Positions 27,188-36,783 are shown, counted from the first letter of the stretch. The stretch: DNA of 64,000 bases from Sporisorium sorghi (GCA_023212695.1 JALCCG010000020.1:62001-126000); one strand, 5' to 3'. Notes: a model not told the origin generated them from the sequence alone. Numbers and translations: made by a program.

Positions 27188-27424
27188 ATGTATGTTATTG
27201 GTTCGGCTTGTATCGAAGAGAAAGCGGGAGAATGCGTAGACGTTTGCCCTGTGGATTGTATAGAAGAAGGAGATGACCAGTTCTACATAGACACGGATAT
27301 CTGTATTTCATGCGGTGCTTGCGAGGCAGCATGCCCGGTGGCCGCTATTTTCTATTTCGAGGACCTGCCGGAAGAAGAGAAGCATTACTTCGATAAAGCG
27401 GTTGAATATTATAAAAACAAGTAG
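27188..27424 (+). CDS. ferredoxin, bacterial two-cluster type
   Basis: Acidic electron carrier of 78 residues. Two cluster-binding motifs are visible: an N-terminal set of four cysteines spread as C-x7-C-x3-C-x3-C (ACIEEKAGECVDVCPVDCI) and the classical CISCGACEAACP. This is the pattern of 7Fe/8Fe ferredoxins of bacilli and Thermus. ATG at 27188 follows GGAAGGTGG. It is single and divergent from the SufR-like regulator, with its own strong promoter. Confidence 0.92.
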   Translation: MYVIGSACIEEKAGECVDVCPVDCIEEGDDQFYIDTDICISCGACEAACPVAAIFYFEDLPEEEKHYFDKAVEYYKNK

Positions 27425-27474
27425 GGCGCTCCGGTTAGAAGCGCTCCGGTTTGAGGCTAGCAAGCGCTCCGGGT
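27425..27474. repeat. three short direct repeats around GCGCTCCGG
   Basis: GCGCTCCGG occurs three times within 50 bases (27426, 27441 and 27464), twice followed by a TTGAGGCTA-like word, directly after the ferredoxin stop codon. Confidence 0.7.
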
Positions 27475-27669
27475 TGAGGCTATCCGCTCTGTTGTCCGTC
27501 CGTTTCTTGGATTGGAATAGGCAGGGGTGAAACGGACTCCCAAAGGATCGGCTATCCTCAAACCTCCGCTGTGGGGGAAGATCTACAGATCAAAAGATTA
27601 AGGGATCAAGAGGTTGAAAGATCGAAAGCGAGAATAGCGTGACCAATCAATGATGTGTGCGAGGTATCA

Positions 27670-27857
27670 CCCTAACGGACCTAGCAGGCGTTATTCTAGC
27701 GAAATCGAGCGATTGCAGGGATTAACGGACACCGTAGCTCTTATTCGTCACTGAAAAGCATCTTTGGGGCTGTTTTCGAGTAAATAAGAGCTCTCCAGTC
27801 CGTTAGAAAATCAAAAGCTGGTTTTTTAGGCAGATAAGAGCGTTCCAGTCCGTTAGC
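27670..27857. repeat. four copies of a TAACGGAC...AAGAGC intergenic repeat in two orientations
   Basis: Two forward copies (TAACGGACCTAGCAGGCGTTATT at 27673; TAACGGACACCGTAGCTCTTATT at 27723) are followed by two inverted copies (AATAAGAGCTCTCCAGTCCGTTAG at 27784; GATAAGAGCGTTCCAGTCCGTTAG at 27833), spaced about 50 bases apart. No reading frame overlaps them convincingly. Confidence 0.75.
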
Positions 27858-27904
27858 GTCCTCAGTTATCCAACCACCCAGGAACCACCCATTCAACCAC
27901 GCTG

Positions 27905-28120
27905 CAGCTATCGACCCATATGGGCAGCCATCGACGTATGGGGCCAACAAACTCCTCGGGTAGCATCCATCAAATCACGCAGAAGTCATCGTACCGCACG
28001 GCGCCACCAACCCTCGCGCACAGCCACCGAGCCGTATAGCCATCTACCGTACCCCATGGCCAGCCACCAAACCGCACGCACAGCCATCGAACGACCCGGG
28101 CAGCCATTCGCCCCCGCGCC
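27905..28120. repeat. degenerate GC-rich tandem array, unit about 19-22 bases
   Basis: About ten imperfect units built on CAGCCAYCRA followed by variable GC-rich bases, for example CAGCCATCGACGTATGGGG, CAGCCACCGAGCCGTATAG, CAGCCACCAAACCGCACGCA and CAGCCATCGAACGACCCGGG. It is cytosine-rich on this strand and differs in composition from the AT-rich DNA that follows. Confidence 0.65.
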
Positions 28121-28265
28121 GATCACGCACTGCGGGGCGATGGTCAACTCGCTCCAAGGGGACCGGGCTGATTTCTAGCGAGCGGGAACAAAAAACAAAG
28201 AATCAATGACAACCATTGATAATACAACAATCCACAAATCATCAATTTTAAAGCCATTCGGGAAA

Positions 28266-28324
28266 TAAAATGTACCCCATAAGACAGACACTTTAAAAAA
28301 GGTCATCTTATAGGGTGCATTTTA
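28266..28324. mobile_element. possible IS3-type end remnant or miniature inverted-repeat element
   Basis: Nineteen-base inverted repeats TAAAATGTACCCCATAAGA (28266-28284) and TCTTATAGGGTGCATTTTA (28306-28324) with two mismatches enclose 21 bases. The TGTACCCC...GACACTTT order resembles ends of IS3-group elements. No transposase is nearby. A second perfect 10-base inverted repeat (AAATTAGAGA / TCTCTAATTT, about 28324-28347) follows. It could also be a simple bidirectional terminator. Confidence 0.4.
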
Positions 28325-28726
28325 AAATTAGAGAAACCTCTCTAATTTATTTCTCGGGTGGTTTATTTCGCTTGGATGAAGTGTTCGACGTAGGCATGCC
28401 TCGAATCAACATCGTTATTACTTTAAACCCCTGTAAAACCACCTATTGAGGCGCATAGTATGGGAAAATTTCCTGATGCGTGGTTCGGGGCATGCTGGAT
28501 GGCTGTCGACCATACAAGGCTGGCAAACATACAATGATTCGTTTCGCGGTTGGCTTTATTATGGAAGTCAAACCGCAGTGTTATCTACATTTTAGGAGAT
28601 TTCGTGTCATATTAATGTCATGTTGTGCGCGTGAGAGGGGCAACTGTATCTATGCAAGGGATTGTATCACTTTCGCAAAAAATTGAAATGCTTACATTTC
28701 CAAAATAAAAAAATAATAATTTAAAT

Positions 28727-28745
28727 GTGTCATATATATTGACAC
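28727..28745. promoter_or_regulatory. inverted repeat GTGTCA-N7-TGACAC overlapping the -35
   Basis: The half-sites overlap the TTGACA box of the promoter at 28739. The position is right for repression by the ROK regulator encoded at 28895. A separate inverted repeat GAAATG-CTTA-CATTTC lies at 28685-28700. Confidence 0.5.
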
Positions 28746-28768
28746 TTTTACAAAAGACGTTTTATTAT
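28739..28768 (+). promoter_or_regulatory. promoter of the ROK-asparaginase-ABC operon
   Basis: TTGACA (28739-28744), 18 bases, TATTAT (28763-28768). The leader to the ATG at 28895 is about 120 bases and AT-rich. Confidence 0.65.
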
Positions 28769-28894
28769 TAATATCACTGGAGAATAAAAATAATAAAATT
28801 GATAAAAATCACTGTTTTTTGATGATAACAGGTCGTTTTAAATGGAAAAATGATCTAATTAATCTACTGGTGAAATTAAATAGGGGATGTCTTC

Positions 28895-30055
28895 ATGAAA
28901 AAGCATGATCAAGACTTTATGAAGCGGCAGAACAGACTCACAGTATTCCAAATCATCAAGAATGAACAGCCGATTTCAAGAGCAGCTATTGCCAAACAAA
29001 CCGGAATGAGTCCGACAACCGTCAGCCGCATAGTGTCAGAGCTGACGGAAGAGGGATACGTTCATGAGACGGAAGAACAAGCTTCGGCCGGACGAGGAAG
29101 AAAGTCTTCCTTAATAAGGCTGCTGGATACTGCCGTGATCTCGATCGGCGTCGAGCTGGATCGTCACCAGGCCAACATCGGATTCATCGATGTACAGGGG
29201 AGTGTGCTGTGCAGCGGCAATTTTCCCAGATCTTCGGGCGATACGCCAGAAGCAACGGTGGCTCGGATCGCAGACATTATTGAAGAGCTGATTCTTGAAT
29301 GCGATATCGATCGCAGACGGATTGTGGGAATCGGCGTTGGGTTGCCAGGCATCATCGATGTTGAAGCAGGCATTGTCAATTTTTCCGTTCAGCTGGGTTG
29401 GAAGAATGTGCAGCTTGCTGAAAGACTGAAGGAATTAACGGGGCTTCAAGCTGTCGTAGACAATGAGCTGAAGGTGAAAGCATTGGCGGAACAACTAAAA
29501 GGCTCCGCGTATGGCTCCAACCGTACGGTTCTGCTGGGATTTGGTAATGGTGTAGGCTCGGCACTGATCCTGGAAGGGGAAATTTACCGGGGGGTGACCA
29601 ACAGTGCGGGGGAAATCGGACATACCACGGTGGACCCTGAAGGCATGATGTGTGATTGCGGCAAGGCCGGCTGTCTTCAAACCTTTATCAACATACCGTC
29701 CTTGCTATCAGAAGCCAGCAAAATAAAACCGGTTCGTACTATAGAAGAGTTATTCGCGGAGAGACGTGCAGGAACAAGGTGGGCGTGTTACTTAATCGAT
29801 CGAGCCCTTGCTTATATGGCCATTACAATCAACAACGTGGTTAGCATGTACAATCCTGACAGCGTCATCTTGAGCGGTGAAATTCTGGACAAGTTTCCCG
29901 AAGTGTATGAGGAGATTACCAATCTCTGTTATACGCAGTATATCTGGGAACCACTTCAGGATTCCTTCACCATCGTCCGCTCCAAGCTGCATGAGCATGG
30001 CGTCATCATTGGCTCGGGACTTGTGGCACAGGATCGTTATTTTCAATTGAATTAA
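28895..30055 (+). CDS. ROK family transcriptional regulator
   Basis: Regulator of 386 residues related to XylR/NagC/Mlc. The winged helix is at residues 13-60 (AIAKQTGMSPTTVSRIVSEL), followed by a sugar-kinase-like ROK domain with GVGLPGIID and the zinc motif region CDCGKAGCLQTF (the usual final Glu of CxCGxxGCxE is Gln). It leads a ten-gene run that ends in a ROK sugar kinase and probably represses it from the inverted repeat at 28727. The effector may be an amino sugar or sugar phosphate. Confidence 0.9.
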   Translation: MKKHDQDFMKRQNRLTVFQIIKNEQPISRAAIAKQTGMSPTTVSRIVSELTEEGYVHETEEQASAGRGRKSSLIRLLDTAVISIGVELDRHQANIGFIDVQGSVLCSGNFPRSSGDTPEATVARIADIIEELILECDIDRRRIVGIGVGLPGIIDVEAGIVNFSVQLGWKNVQLAERLKELTGLQAVVDNELKVKALAEQLKGSAYGSNRTVLLGFGNGVGSALILEGEIYRGVTNSAGEIGHTTVDPEGMMCDCGKAGCLQTFINIPSLLSEASKIKPVRTIEELFAERRAGTRWACYLIDRALAYMAITINNVVSMYNPDSVILSGEILDKFPEVYEEITNLCYTQYIWEPLQDSFTIVRSKLHEHGVIIGSGLVAQDRYFQLN

Positions 30056-30083
30056 TTCATCTAAAGATCGGGGGAGCATGATT

Positions 30084-31088
30084 ATGGGTTTTGTGCCATT
30101 GGTAGAGGAATATCGCGGAAATGTACTGGAGAATGTCCATTACGGAGCGATCAGCGTTGTAGACGAGAACGGAGGGGTCATTTATGCAGCAGGTGATCCG
30201 CATCACATGACATTCCTGAGGTCGGCGGCTAAACCATTTCAGGCGATACCGGTTATGAAGCGCCGAATTGCCGAAGTCTACGGACTTACGGGGGAAGAGA
30301 CGGCACTGTTTGCCGCTTCCCACCGGGGCGAACGCTTTCATATCGATGCCCTGGAATCCATTCTGAAAAAAACAGGGATTCAGGAGGAGGCCCTCCACTG
30401 CTGTGCAGCCTATCCATTGAATGAGGATGCAAAGGCAGAGAGGCACCGCAACCATGAGGAGAAGCGCCGGATATTCCATAACTGCTCAGGCAAGCACAGC
30501 GGTTTGATTGCCCTGAGCAAGCATATGGGCTGGGACGAGAGCACGTATTACAAACCGGAGCATCCGGTTCAGCAGGAAATCCTTGAAACCCTGGCTTACT
30601 TTGCTGAAGTTCCGGTTTCCTCGATTCCGCAAGGCATCGACGGCTGTGGGCTTCCCATCTTCGCACTTCCTCTGGATCGCATCGGGTACTCGTTCCTTAA
30701 GCTGGCTTGTCCGGATTTGATCCACGATGCGGAGACAGCGGATGCAGCTGCAAGAATGGCACAGCTTATGAACGAGTATCCGGATGTCATCGCAGATACG
30801 AGATTTGTGTGCTCGGCTCTTCTCCGGGATCCCAATCTGGCTGCCAAGGGCGGCGCCAAAGGCGTATACGGCATCGGACTTCGGGAGGAGCGCTTGGCCA
30901 TCTCGCTTAAAGTATCCGATGGCTCCGAACAAGTATGGCCTTGTATCATTGCCTCCATCCTGGAGCGTCTTGGTTATGACAATCAGGTTACGATTGATCG
31001 ATTGTATGATCTTGTGCCGAATGCGATCTTTAACGATGGCGGTACGCTTGTTGGCGAGCGGCGGGCCGTGTATGACTGGAATGATTAA
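30084..31088 (+). CDS. asparaginase (COG4448 / L-asparaginase II type)
   Basis: Protein of 334 residues resembling the Rhizobium etli type asparaginase family, unrelated to the common AnsA/AnsB fold. Landmarks are PLVEEYRGNVLENVHYGAIS, FLRSAAKPFQAIP (SxxK motif), FAASHRGE, NCSGKHSG and GIDGCGLP. It would hydrolyse L-asparagine or an asparagine derivative to aspartate. ATG at 30084 has 7 bases to the GGGGGAG site; the ATG at 30078 has one. It follows the ROK regulator by 28 bases. Confidence 0.85.
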   Translation: MGFVPLVEEYRGNVLENVHYGAISVVDENGGVIYAAGDPHHMTFLRSAAKPFQAIPVMKRRIAEVYGLTGEETALFAASHRGERFHIDALESILKKTGIQEEALHCCAAYPLNEDAKAERHRNHEEKRRIFHNCSGKHSGLIALSKHMGWDESTYYKPEHPVQQEILETLAYFAEVPVSSIPQGIDGCGLPIFALPLDRIGYSFLKLACPDLIHDAETADAAARMAQLMNEYPDVIADTRFVCSALLRDPNLAAKGGAKGVYGIGLREERLAISLKVSDGSEQVWPCIIASILERLGYDNQVTIDRLYDLVPNAIFNDGGTLVGERRAVYDWND

Positions 31089-31181
31089 GCTGTGAGGAAC
31101 TCAAGGCTTAAGGAAGAGATGTTATTTTCTTAAGCGGCGAGTGAATCTATAGATATTATTACATCAAAGGGGGAGTAAACA

Positions 31182-32771
31182 ATGAGATTCAAAGGTAGAA
31201 CATGGTCACTGCTTATGCTGCTGCTCGCATTCACGATTGTTGCGGCAGGCTGCGGCGGAAATAGCGGAGGCGGTGAAGGTGCAAGTGAAGGCGGCGGCGA
31301 AACCAAGCCGGTGACAAAAGATAATAAAGACGTGGTCATTGCCATCAACGCCAACTTCATTACGCTTGACCCGCACAATGCTGGAGACACGCACTCGATT
31401 TCCGGTGCACGCACGATGTATGAAGGCCTGATGGGTTTCAATGAGAAAATGGAACTCGTGCCTATGCTGGCTGAAGACCACACAGTCAGTGAAGATGGTT
31501 TGACGTATACGTTCAACCTGCGTAAGAACGTGAAGTTCCATGATGGAACAGATTTTAATGCTGAAGCGGTAAAAGTCAATCTGGAGCGCATTATGAATGA
31601 AGAGAACAACCTTCGTATGCGCAAAAGCTTCTCGAAAGTGGCAGATGTTCAAACACCGGACGAACATACCGTTGTTATTACTCTCAGCGAGCCCTACAAC
31701 GCGTTCTTGAACAAGACGGCCATGGCGCTGATCATCAGTCCGAAAGCGCTTGAAGACGGTATTGATATCACGAAGAACCCCGTGGGTACCGGAGCATACA
31801 AATTCAAAGAATGGGTCCAAGGTGATCGTCTCGTTGTGCTGAAGAACGAAGACTACTGGCAGGAGGGTCTGCCCAAAGTCGACAGCATCACGTTCAAGCC
31901 TGTACCTGAGAATGGTTCCCGTATTGCCATGCTGAAGACCGGAGAAGCGGACTTCATCTACCCGATGCCGACAGAGCAGGTATCTGAGGTCGAAGGCGAT
32001 CAGAACATCGTTGTTGACAAGATCGATTCCACTATCGTGCGTTACATCACACTGAACACGATGAAGAAACCTTACGACGATCTGAAAGTCCGTCAAGCGA
32101 TCAACTATGCAATCGATAAAGAAGCATACATTAAGGTTGTCAAATCCGGTCTTGGCTCCAAGCTGACTTCCTCCATGTCCTCAATGACACAGTATTATTC
32201 AGAGCAATCCGGTTATGACTACGATCCGGAGAAAGCCAAAGCACTCCTTGCGGAAGCTGGCTATCCGGAAGGATTCGAAGCAGAAATCTGGGGAGAGAAC
32301 GACTCCGAAACGATGAAGGGTATGCAGTTCATTCAACAGCAGCTTGCTCTAGTCGGAGTCAAAGTCGAAGTGAAATCGATGGAGGGTGCTACGCTGTCCG
32401 ATCAAATCAACTCGGCAACGCCGGAAGATGCGAAGATTCAAATGTGGTATGTAAGCTGGTCACCATCTTCAGGCGATGCGGATGGAGCCACTAAAGGTCT
32501 GTTCAGCAGTGAATTCTTCCCGCCAGCTGGCTCTAATACAGCATATTACAAGAATGATAACGTAGATAAGTGGATCATGGATGCCAATAAGTCTGTAGAT
32601 CCAGAGGCTGCAAAAAGCATTTATGCCGACATCCAGAAGCAAATCTGGGAAGATGCGCCATGGGCGTTCCTCGGTGTAGATCAGGTCATTACGGGTAAAA
32701 GAGCTTATCTTGAAGGCGTGAAGGCATTCCCTGATGGTTCCATTAATGTGCTGAATGCCGAAATAAAGTAA
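31182..32771 (+). CDS. peptide-type ABC transporter substrate-binding lipoprotein
   Basis: Extracellular lipoprotein of 529 residues, solute-binding family 5 (DppA/OppA/GsiB). The signal peptide ends in lipobox VAAGC with Cys24, followed by a Gly/Glu-rich linker. The mature domain shows ITLDPHNAGDTHSIS, ARTMYEGLMGF, the family signature region and VRQAINYAIDKEAY. The relative order SBP-permease-permease-ATPase-ATPase is that of dipeptide or glutathione importers. A terminator-like hairpin right after it would raise its level over the membrane subunits. Confidence 0.92.
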   Translation: MRFKGRTWSLLMLLLAFTIVAAGCGGNSGGGEGASEGGGETKPVTKDNKDVVIAINANFITLDPHNAGDTHSISGARTMYEGLMGFNEKMELVPMLAEDHTVSEDGLTYTFNLRKNVKFHDGTDFNAEAVKVNLERIMNEENNLRMRKSFSKVADVQTPDEHTVVITLSEPYNAFLNKTAMALIISPKALEDGIDITKNPVGTGAYKFKEWVQGDRLVVLKNEDYWQEGLPKVDSITFKPVPENGSRIAMLKTGEADFIYPMPTEQVSEVEGDQNIVVDKIDSTIVRYITLNTMKKPYDDLKVRQAINYAIDKEAYIKVVKSGLGSKLTSSMSSMTQYYSEQSGYDYDPEKAKALLAEAGYPEGFEAEIWGENDSETMKGMQFIQQQLALVGVKVEVKSMEGATLSDQINSATPEDAKIQMWYVSWSPSSGDADGATKGLFSSEFFPPAGSNTAYYKNDNVDKWIMDANKSVDPEAAKSIYADIQKQIWEDAPWAFLGVDQVITGKRAYLEGVKAFPDGSINVLNAEIK

Positions 32772-32807
32772 TCAGACAGCGAAGAGCTTACTGAACGTAT
32801 ACCTTGT

Positions 32808-32856
32808 GGTGGGCCGCTTCTTAAGATTATTAAGGATGCGGCCCACCTTATTTTAA
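32808..32856 (+). terminator. attenuating hairpin after the binding protein
   Basis: Stem GGTGGGCCGC (32808-32817) with GCGGCCCACC (32838-32847), inner CTTAA/TTAAG pairing and a TTATTTT tail. Partial read-through would supply the permeases downstream. Confidence 0.75.
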
Positions 32857-32891
32857 AAAGAGCTCAAATGTTGCGGAAGGAGGCTCATCCT

Positions 32892-33818
32892 TTGGGAAGA
32901 TATGCAATTCAGAGGCTGCTGGGGGTTATCCCGCTGCTGTTCATTGTATCGATACTCGTATTTATGTTCATTCATCTTATTCCTGGAGATCCGGCGAGAC
33001 TTGTTGCGGGTAAGGATGCCACCCTTGAGGAGATCAACGGTATTCGTGAGCAGCTGGGATTGAATTTGCCGTTATGGCAGCAATATGTTAATTACATGGG
33101 TGATCTGTTGAAGGGTGACTTGGGTGAATCCGTACGTTCCGGAATACCGGTTATGGAGATGCTGGAAAGCCGTTTTCTCCCGACCATTATCCTGACCTTT
33201 ACCAGTCTTGGCTGGGCACTTATTATTGGACTGCTAATCGGGATTGTAACCGCTGTTAATCGAGGCAAATGGCCGGATTATATCGGTATGCTGGCCGCGA
33301 TATCCGGTATTTCGCTGCCTGGATTCTGGCTGGGGCTTGTCCTTATACAAGTTTTCTCCGTTCAGTTGGGATGGTTCCCGACAGGGGGCATTGATACATG
33401 GCAATCTTATATTCTGCCTTCCTTCACGCTTGGAGCCGGCATTATGTCCATGCTGGCGAGATACTCCCGCTCCTCCATGCTGGAGACGATGCGTGAGGAT
33501 TATGTCCGAACCGGACGCGCCAAAGGCTTGCGCGAGTTTACCGTTGTCGGAAGACATGCGCTGCGCAATTCCCTGATTCAAGTAGTGACCGTTGCCGGAC
33601 TGCAGTTCGGGTTCCTGCTTGGCGGCTCGGTTATGGTTGAGACGGTATTCAGCATACCGGGCATGGGTCGTTTGTTGGTAGATTCCATCGCATTTCGTGA
33701 TTATACCGTGATCCAGGCCTTGCTGTTAATGTTTGCAGCTGAATTTATTTTAATCAACCTGATCGTTGATCTGCTTTATGGCGTACTGAATCCGAAAATC
33801 CGGTATGCATCGAAATAG
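32892..33818 (+). CDS. peptide ABC transporter permease (DppB/GsiC-like)
   Basis: Inner-membrane permease of 308 residues with six helices and the binding-protein-dependent transport signature GRAKGLREFTVVGRHALRNS that docks on the ATPases. The N-terminal RYAIQRLLGVIPLLF and IHLIPGDPA are typical of DppB. TTG at 32892 is taken as start because AAGGAGG lies at about 32876-32882 downstream of the alternative ATG 32868. Confidence 0.92.
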   Translation: MGRYAIQRLLGVIPLLFIVSILVFMFIHLIPGDPARLVAGKDATLEEINGIREQLGLNLPLWQQYVNYMGDLLKGDLGESVRSGIPVMEMLESRFLPTIILTFTSLGWALIIGLLIGIVTAVNRGKWPDYIGMLAAISGISLPGFWLGLVLIQVFSVQLGWFPTGGIDTWQSYILPSFTLGAGIMSMLARYSRSSMLETMREDYVRTGRAKGLREFTVVGRHALRNSLIQVVTVAGLQFGFLLGGSVMVETVFSIPGMGRLLVDSIAFRDYTVIQALLLMFAAEFILINLIVDLLYGVLNPKIRYASK

Positions 33819-33830
33819 GAGGGGGAACCA

Positions 33831-34736
33831 ATGAGCGACAACTCGACAGCGACTGTCATTTCTGTACCAGAGGAGACGCTTGTGAACAGGCCGGCAACAG
33901 GCAAATTCAAAGCGTTTATGTCTAAGTTTATGAAGCAAAAGCTTGCCGTTATATCCAGTGCGTTTATCCTGCTGTTGTTCATAGTAGCGATAATCGGTCC
34001 GCATATTGTACCTTATCCTCCAAATGAACCGAATTACGACGCCCTGATGGAAGGACCATCGGCAGCGCATTGGGCAGGTACCGACGAGTATGGCCGGGAT
34101 ATTCTCAGCCGCTTGATCGATGGAACAAGGCTCACGATGGCTGTCAGCTTAAGCGCGGTATTCATTTCCGCAATTGCGGGCACCATTCTCGGACTGATCA
34201 GCGGTTACTACGGCGGCTGGATCGATCGTCTGATCATGCGGGGCAGCGATGTTATGTTCTCCTTCCCCGATCTGCTGCTTGCCATCGGTATCGTGGCGAT
34301 TTTAGGACCGGGCTTATCCAACGTGGTTATAGCGGTAGCCGTATTCGGGACGCCGTCGTTCGCAAGGATCATCCGAAGCGTAACCTTGTCTGCCAAAGAA
34401 TCGCTGTATGTAGAAGCAGCCCAATCGATGGGCGCCAAGAATAATCGGATTATTTGGAAGCACATTTTTCCTGAAACCGTACCAAGCATCATTGTTAACG
34501 TCTCGATGAAAATCGGTGGTGCCATTTTGGCTGCGGCATCCTTGAGCTTTCTTGGACTTGGGGCGAAGCCGACTGAACCGGACTGGGGTGCCATGCTAAG
34601 CATGGGGCGTGATTACCTCAGCATTGCTCCGCATATCGTGTATTTTCCAGGTTTCGTCATCTTTTTGACGGTGCTTGCTTTTAACCTGATTGGGGATGGC
34701 CTCAATGACGCGCTGGATCCGAAGACAAAAAATTAA
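33831..34736 (+). CDS. peptide ABC transporter permease (DppC/GsiD-like)
   Basis: Second permease, 301 residues. A polar N-terminus (1-40) is followed by six membrane helices, the HWAGTDEYGRDILSRLIDGTR motif typical of DppC proteins, and the ATPase-contact loop EAAQSMGAKNNRIIWKHIFPE. It lies 12 bases after the DppB-like gene with a GGAGGGGG site. Confidence 0.93.
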   Translation: MSDNSTATVISVPEETLVNRPATGKFKAFMSKFMKQKLAVISSAFILLLFIVAIIGPHIVPYPPNEPNYDALMEGPSAAHWAGTDEYGRDILSRLIDGTRLTMAVSLSAVFISAIAGTILGLISGYYGGWIDRLIMRGSDVMFSFPDLLLAIGIVAILGPGLSNVVIAVAVFGTPSFARIIRSVTLSAKESLYVEAAQSMGAKNNRIIWKHIFPETVPSIIVNVSMKIGGAILAAASLSFLGLGAKPTEPDWGAMLSMGRDYLSIAPHIVYFPGFVIFLTVLAFNLIGDGLNDALDPKTKN

Positions 34737-34751
34737 AAGGGGGGATAAATC

Positions 34752-35756
34752 GTGGCGCAAACATTGCTTGAAGTGAAAGGTCTCAAAACCGAGTTCAAAC
34801 GCGAGGGCTCATCGGTGCTCGCTGTGGCGGGAGTGGATTTTCATATTAATAAAGGCGAAGTGCTCGGGCTCGTAGGTGAATCCGGTTGCGGTAAAAGCGT
34901 GACCTCCCTGTCCATCATGAGACTTCTTAAAGATACACCCGGCAGAATCTCCGGAGGCTCCGTGAGCTTTGAAGGCAAGGATCTGGTGCAGCTGTCGGAA
35001 AAAGAAATGCGTCGTTACCGCGGTAACGAGCTGGCAATGATCTTCCAGGAGCCGATGACCTCACTCAATCCCGTGCTGCGCATCGGCAAGCAGCTGGAAG
35101 AGTCGATTATGCTTCATCTGGGCTACGGGCGCAAGAAGGCGCGTAATCATGCGATTGAGTCTCTTAAACTGGTTGGGATTCCGAGAGCCGACGAAGTCGT
35201 GGATGACTATCCGCACCAATTGTCTGGCGGCATGCGGCAGCGCGTCATGATTGCAATGGCCATGTCCTGTAATCCGAAGCTGCTCATAGCCGACGAACCA
35301 ACGACAGCGCTCGATGTAACAATTCAGGCTCAAATCCTGGATCTGATGAACCGGCTGAAGAGAGAGCAGGAAATGGGAATGCTGCTCATCACACATGACC
35401 TTGGCGTCGTCGCGGAAATGTGCGATCGTGTGGTTGTCATGTATGCCGGCCGGGTGGTGGAAGAAGCAACGGTGGAGGAGCTGTTTGAGAATCCGCAGCA
35501 TCCGTATACCAAAGGGCTCATTCATTCCGTGCCGAAGCTGAGACAGAAGGTTCGCCGCTTGGAATCGATACCCGGGAACGTACCGGATTTGATGAATATG
35601 CCTCAAGGCTGCAAGTTTGCACCGCGCTGCCCATTCGTGATGGAGCGTTGTTTGTCACAGGAGCCTGAGCTGCTGCCTGTTGCCAATGAACCGCATCGTC
35701 AAAGTCGCTGCTGGCTGACGCAGGAAGGGCATCCGGAAGGAGGGGAAACCGCATGA
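34752..35756 (+). CDS. peptide ABC transporter ATPase (DppD-like)
   Basis: Cytosolic ATPase of 334 residues: Walker A GESGCGKS, signature LSGGMRQRV, Walker [13 protein letters not shown], switch His in ITHDLG, and the C-terminal oligopeptide transporter domain with CKFAPRCPF, whose cysteines often bind an Fe-S cluster in this family. GTG start. It overlaps the next ATPase by four bases (ATGA). Confidence 0.94.
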   Translation: MAQTLLEVKGLKTEFKREGSSVLAVAGVDFHINKGEVLGLVGESGCGKSVTSLSIMRLLKDTPGRISGGSVSFEGKDLVQLSEKEMRRYRGNELAMIFQEPMTSLNPVLRIGKQLEESIMLHLGYGRKKARNHAIESLKLVGIPRADEVVDDYPHQLSGGMRQRVMIAMAMSCNPKLLIADEPTTALDVTIQAQILDLMNRLKREQEMGMLLITHDLGVVAEMCDRVVVMYAGRVVEEATVEELFENPQHPYTKGLIHSVPKLRQKVRRLESIPGNVPDLMNMPQGCKFAPRCPFVMERCLSQEPELLPVANEPHRQSRCWLTQEGHPEGGETA

Positions 35757-36742
35757 AAGAAACACCTTTGTTAGAAGTCAGGAACCTGCAGAAATCATTC
35801 ACCGTGAAAAAAGGATTCTTCGGTAACGCCAAGCAGCTGCGCGCCGTGGACGGAATATCCTTCGCTATTCAGAAGGGTGAGACCTTCAGTCTTGTTGGGG
35901 AGAGCGGGTGCGGCAAGTCAACGACAGGCCGGTTGGTCACACGGTTGCTGACGCCAAATGCTGGCGAAGTGATTTTCAAAGGACAAGACATCAGCGGTTA
36001 TAACGACAATCAGATGCGCCCGCTGCGTAAAGATATGCAGATGGTCTTCCAGGATCCTTACGCTTCCCTCAATCCCCGGATGAAGGTGAAAGAGCTGGTG
36101 GCAGAGCCATTGTTGATCCATACCAAGATGAGTACGAAAGAGCGGGATAAATTGGCTTGCGAGCTGCTGGAAACGGTGGGTTTGAACAGCTTCCATGCCG
36201 AACGCTTTGCCCATGAGTTCAGCGGGGGCCAGCGTCAGCGGATTGGCATTGCCAGAGCACTGTCCGTTCGTCCGAATCTGATCGTAGCAGATGAGCCTGT
36301 TTCGGCACTGGATGTATCCATCCAGTCGCAGGTGCTGAACCTGCTGCAGGATCTTCAAGAGGAGTATGGGCTAACTTACCTGTTCATCTCACATGATCTG
36401 AGTGTTGTCGAGCATATCAGCGACCGGATCGGTGTGATGTATTTAGGGACTTTGGTGGAAACGGCGGATAAAGATACGCTGTACGATCGTCCGATGCATC
36501 CGTATACCCAGGCGCTGTTGTCCTCGGTTCCGGTTCCGGATCCGAAACAGAAGAAGGAACGGATTATTCTGAAGGGCGATTTGCCAAGTCCCGTGAATCC
36601 GCCAACAGGCTGCCGATTCCACACGCGCTGTCCTTCCTGCATGGAAGTGTGCAAGCAGGTAACGCCCGTATACCGTGAGGTTGAACCAGGGCATCAGGTG
36701 GCTTGTCATTTATATGATGAAGAGATCATGAAGCATGTGTAA
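35753..36742 (+). CDS. peptide ABC transporter ATPase (DppF-like)
   Basis: Partner ATPase of 329 residues with [29 protein letters not shown] and ISHDLS motifs and a C-terminal [11 protein letters not shown] cysteine segment. It overlaps DppD-like by four bases, so the two are translationally coupled. They power the importer encoded from 31182. Confidence 0.94.
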   Translation: MKETPLLEVRNLQKSFTVKKGFFGNAKQLRAVDGISFAIQKGETFSLVGESGCGKSTTGRLVTRLLTPNAGEVIFKGQDISGYNDNQMRPLRKDMQMVFQDPYASLNPRMKVKELVAEPLLIHTKMSTKERDKLACELLETVGLNSFHAERFAHEFSGGQRQRIGIARALSVRPNLIVADEPVSALDVSIQSQVLNLLQDLQEEYGLTYLFISHDLSVVEHISDRIGVMYLGTLVETADKDTLYDRPMHPYTQALLSSVPVPDPKQKKERIILKGDLPSPVNPPTGCRFHTRCPSCMEVCKQVTPVYREVEPGHQVACHLYDEEIMKHV

Positions 36743-36783
36743 GCAGCTTTGATATGGATGTTCGGTTGAGGAGGAGGACTCAG

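Noticed and set aside
27741..27950. 69-codon minus-strand frame across the repeats
   Set aside because: It runs through inverted repeat copies and the start of the tandem array; chance frame.
27905..28120. Possible CRISPR array
   Set aside because: The units are degenerate, vary in length, lack constant spacers, and no cas gene is nearby.
28480..28686. 68-codon plus-strand frame in the repeat island
   Set aside because: No ribosome binding site and no pattern; composition like the surrounding non-coding DNA.
31206..32096. 296-codon open frame on the minus strand
   Set aside because: Antisense to the substrate-binding protein gene, whose lipobox and family motifs are clear.
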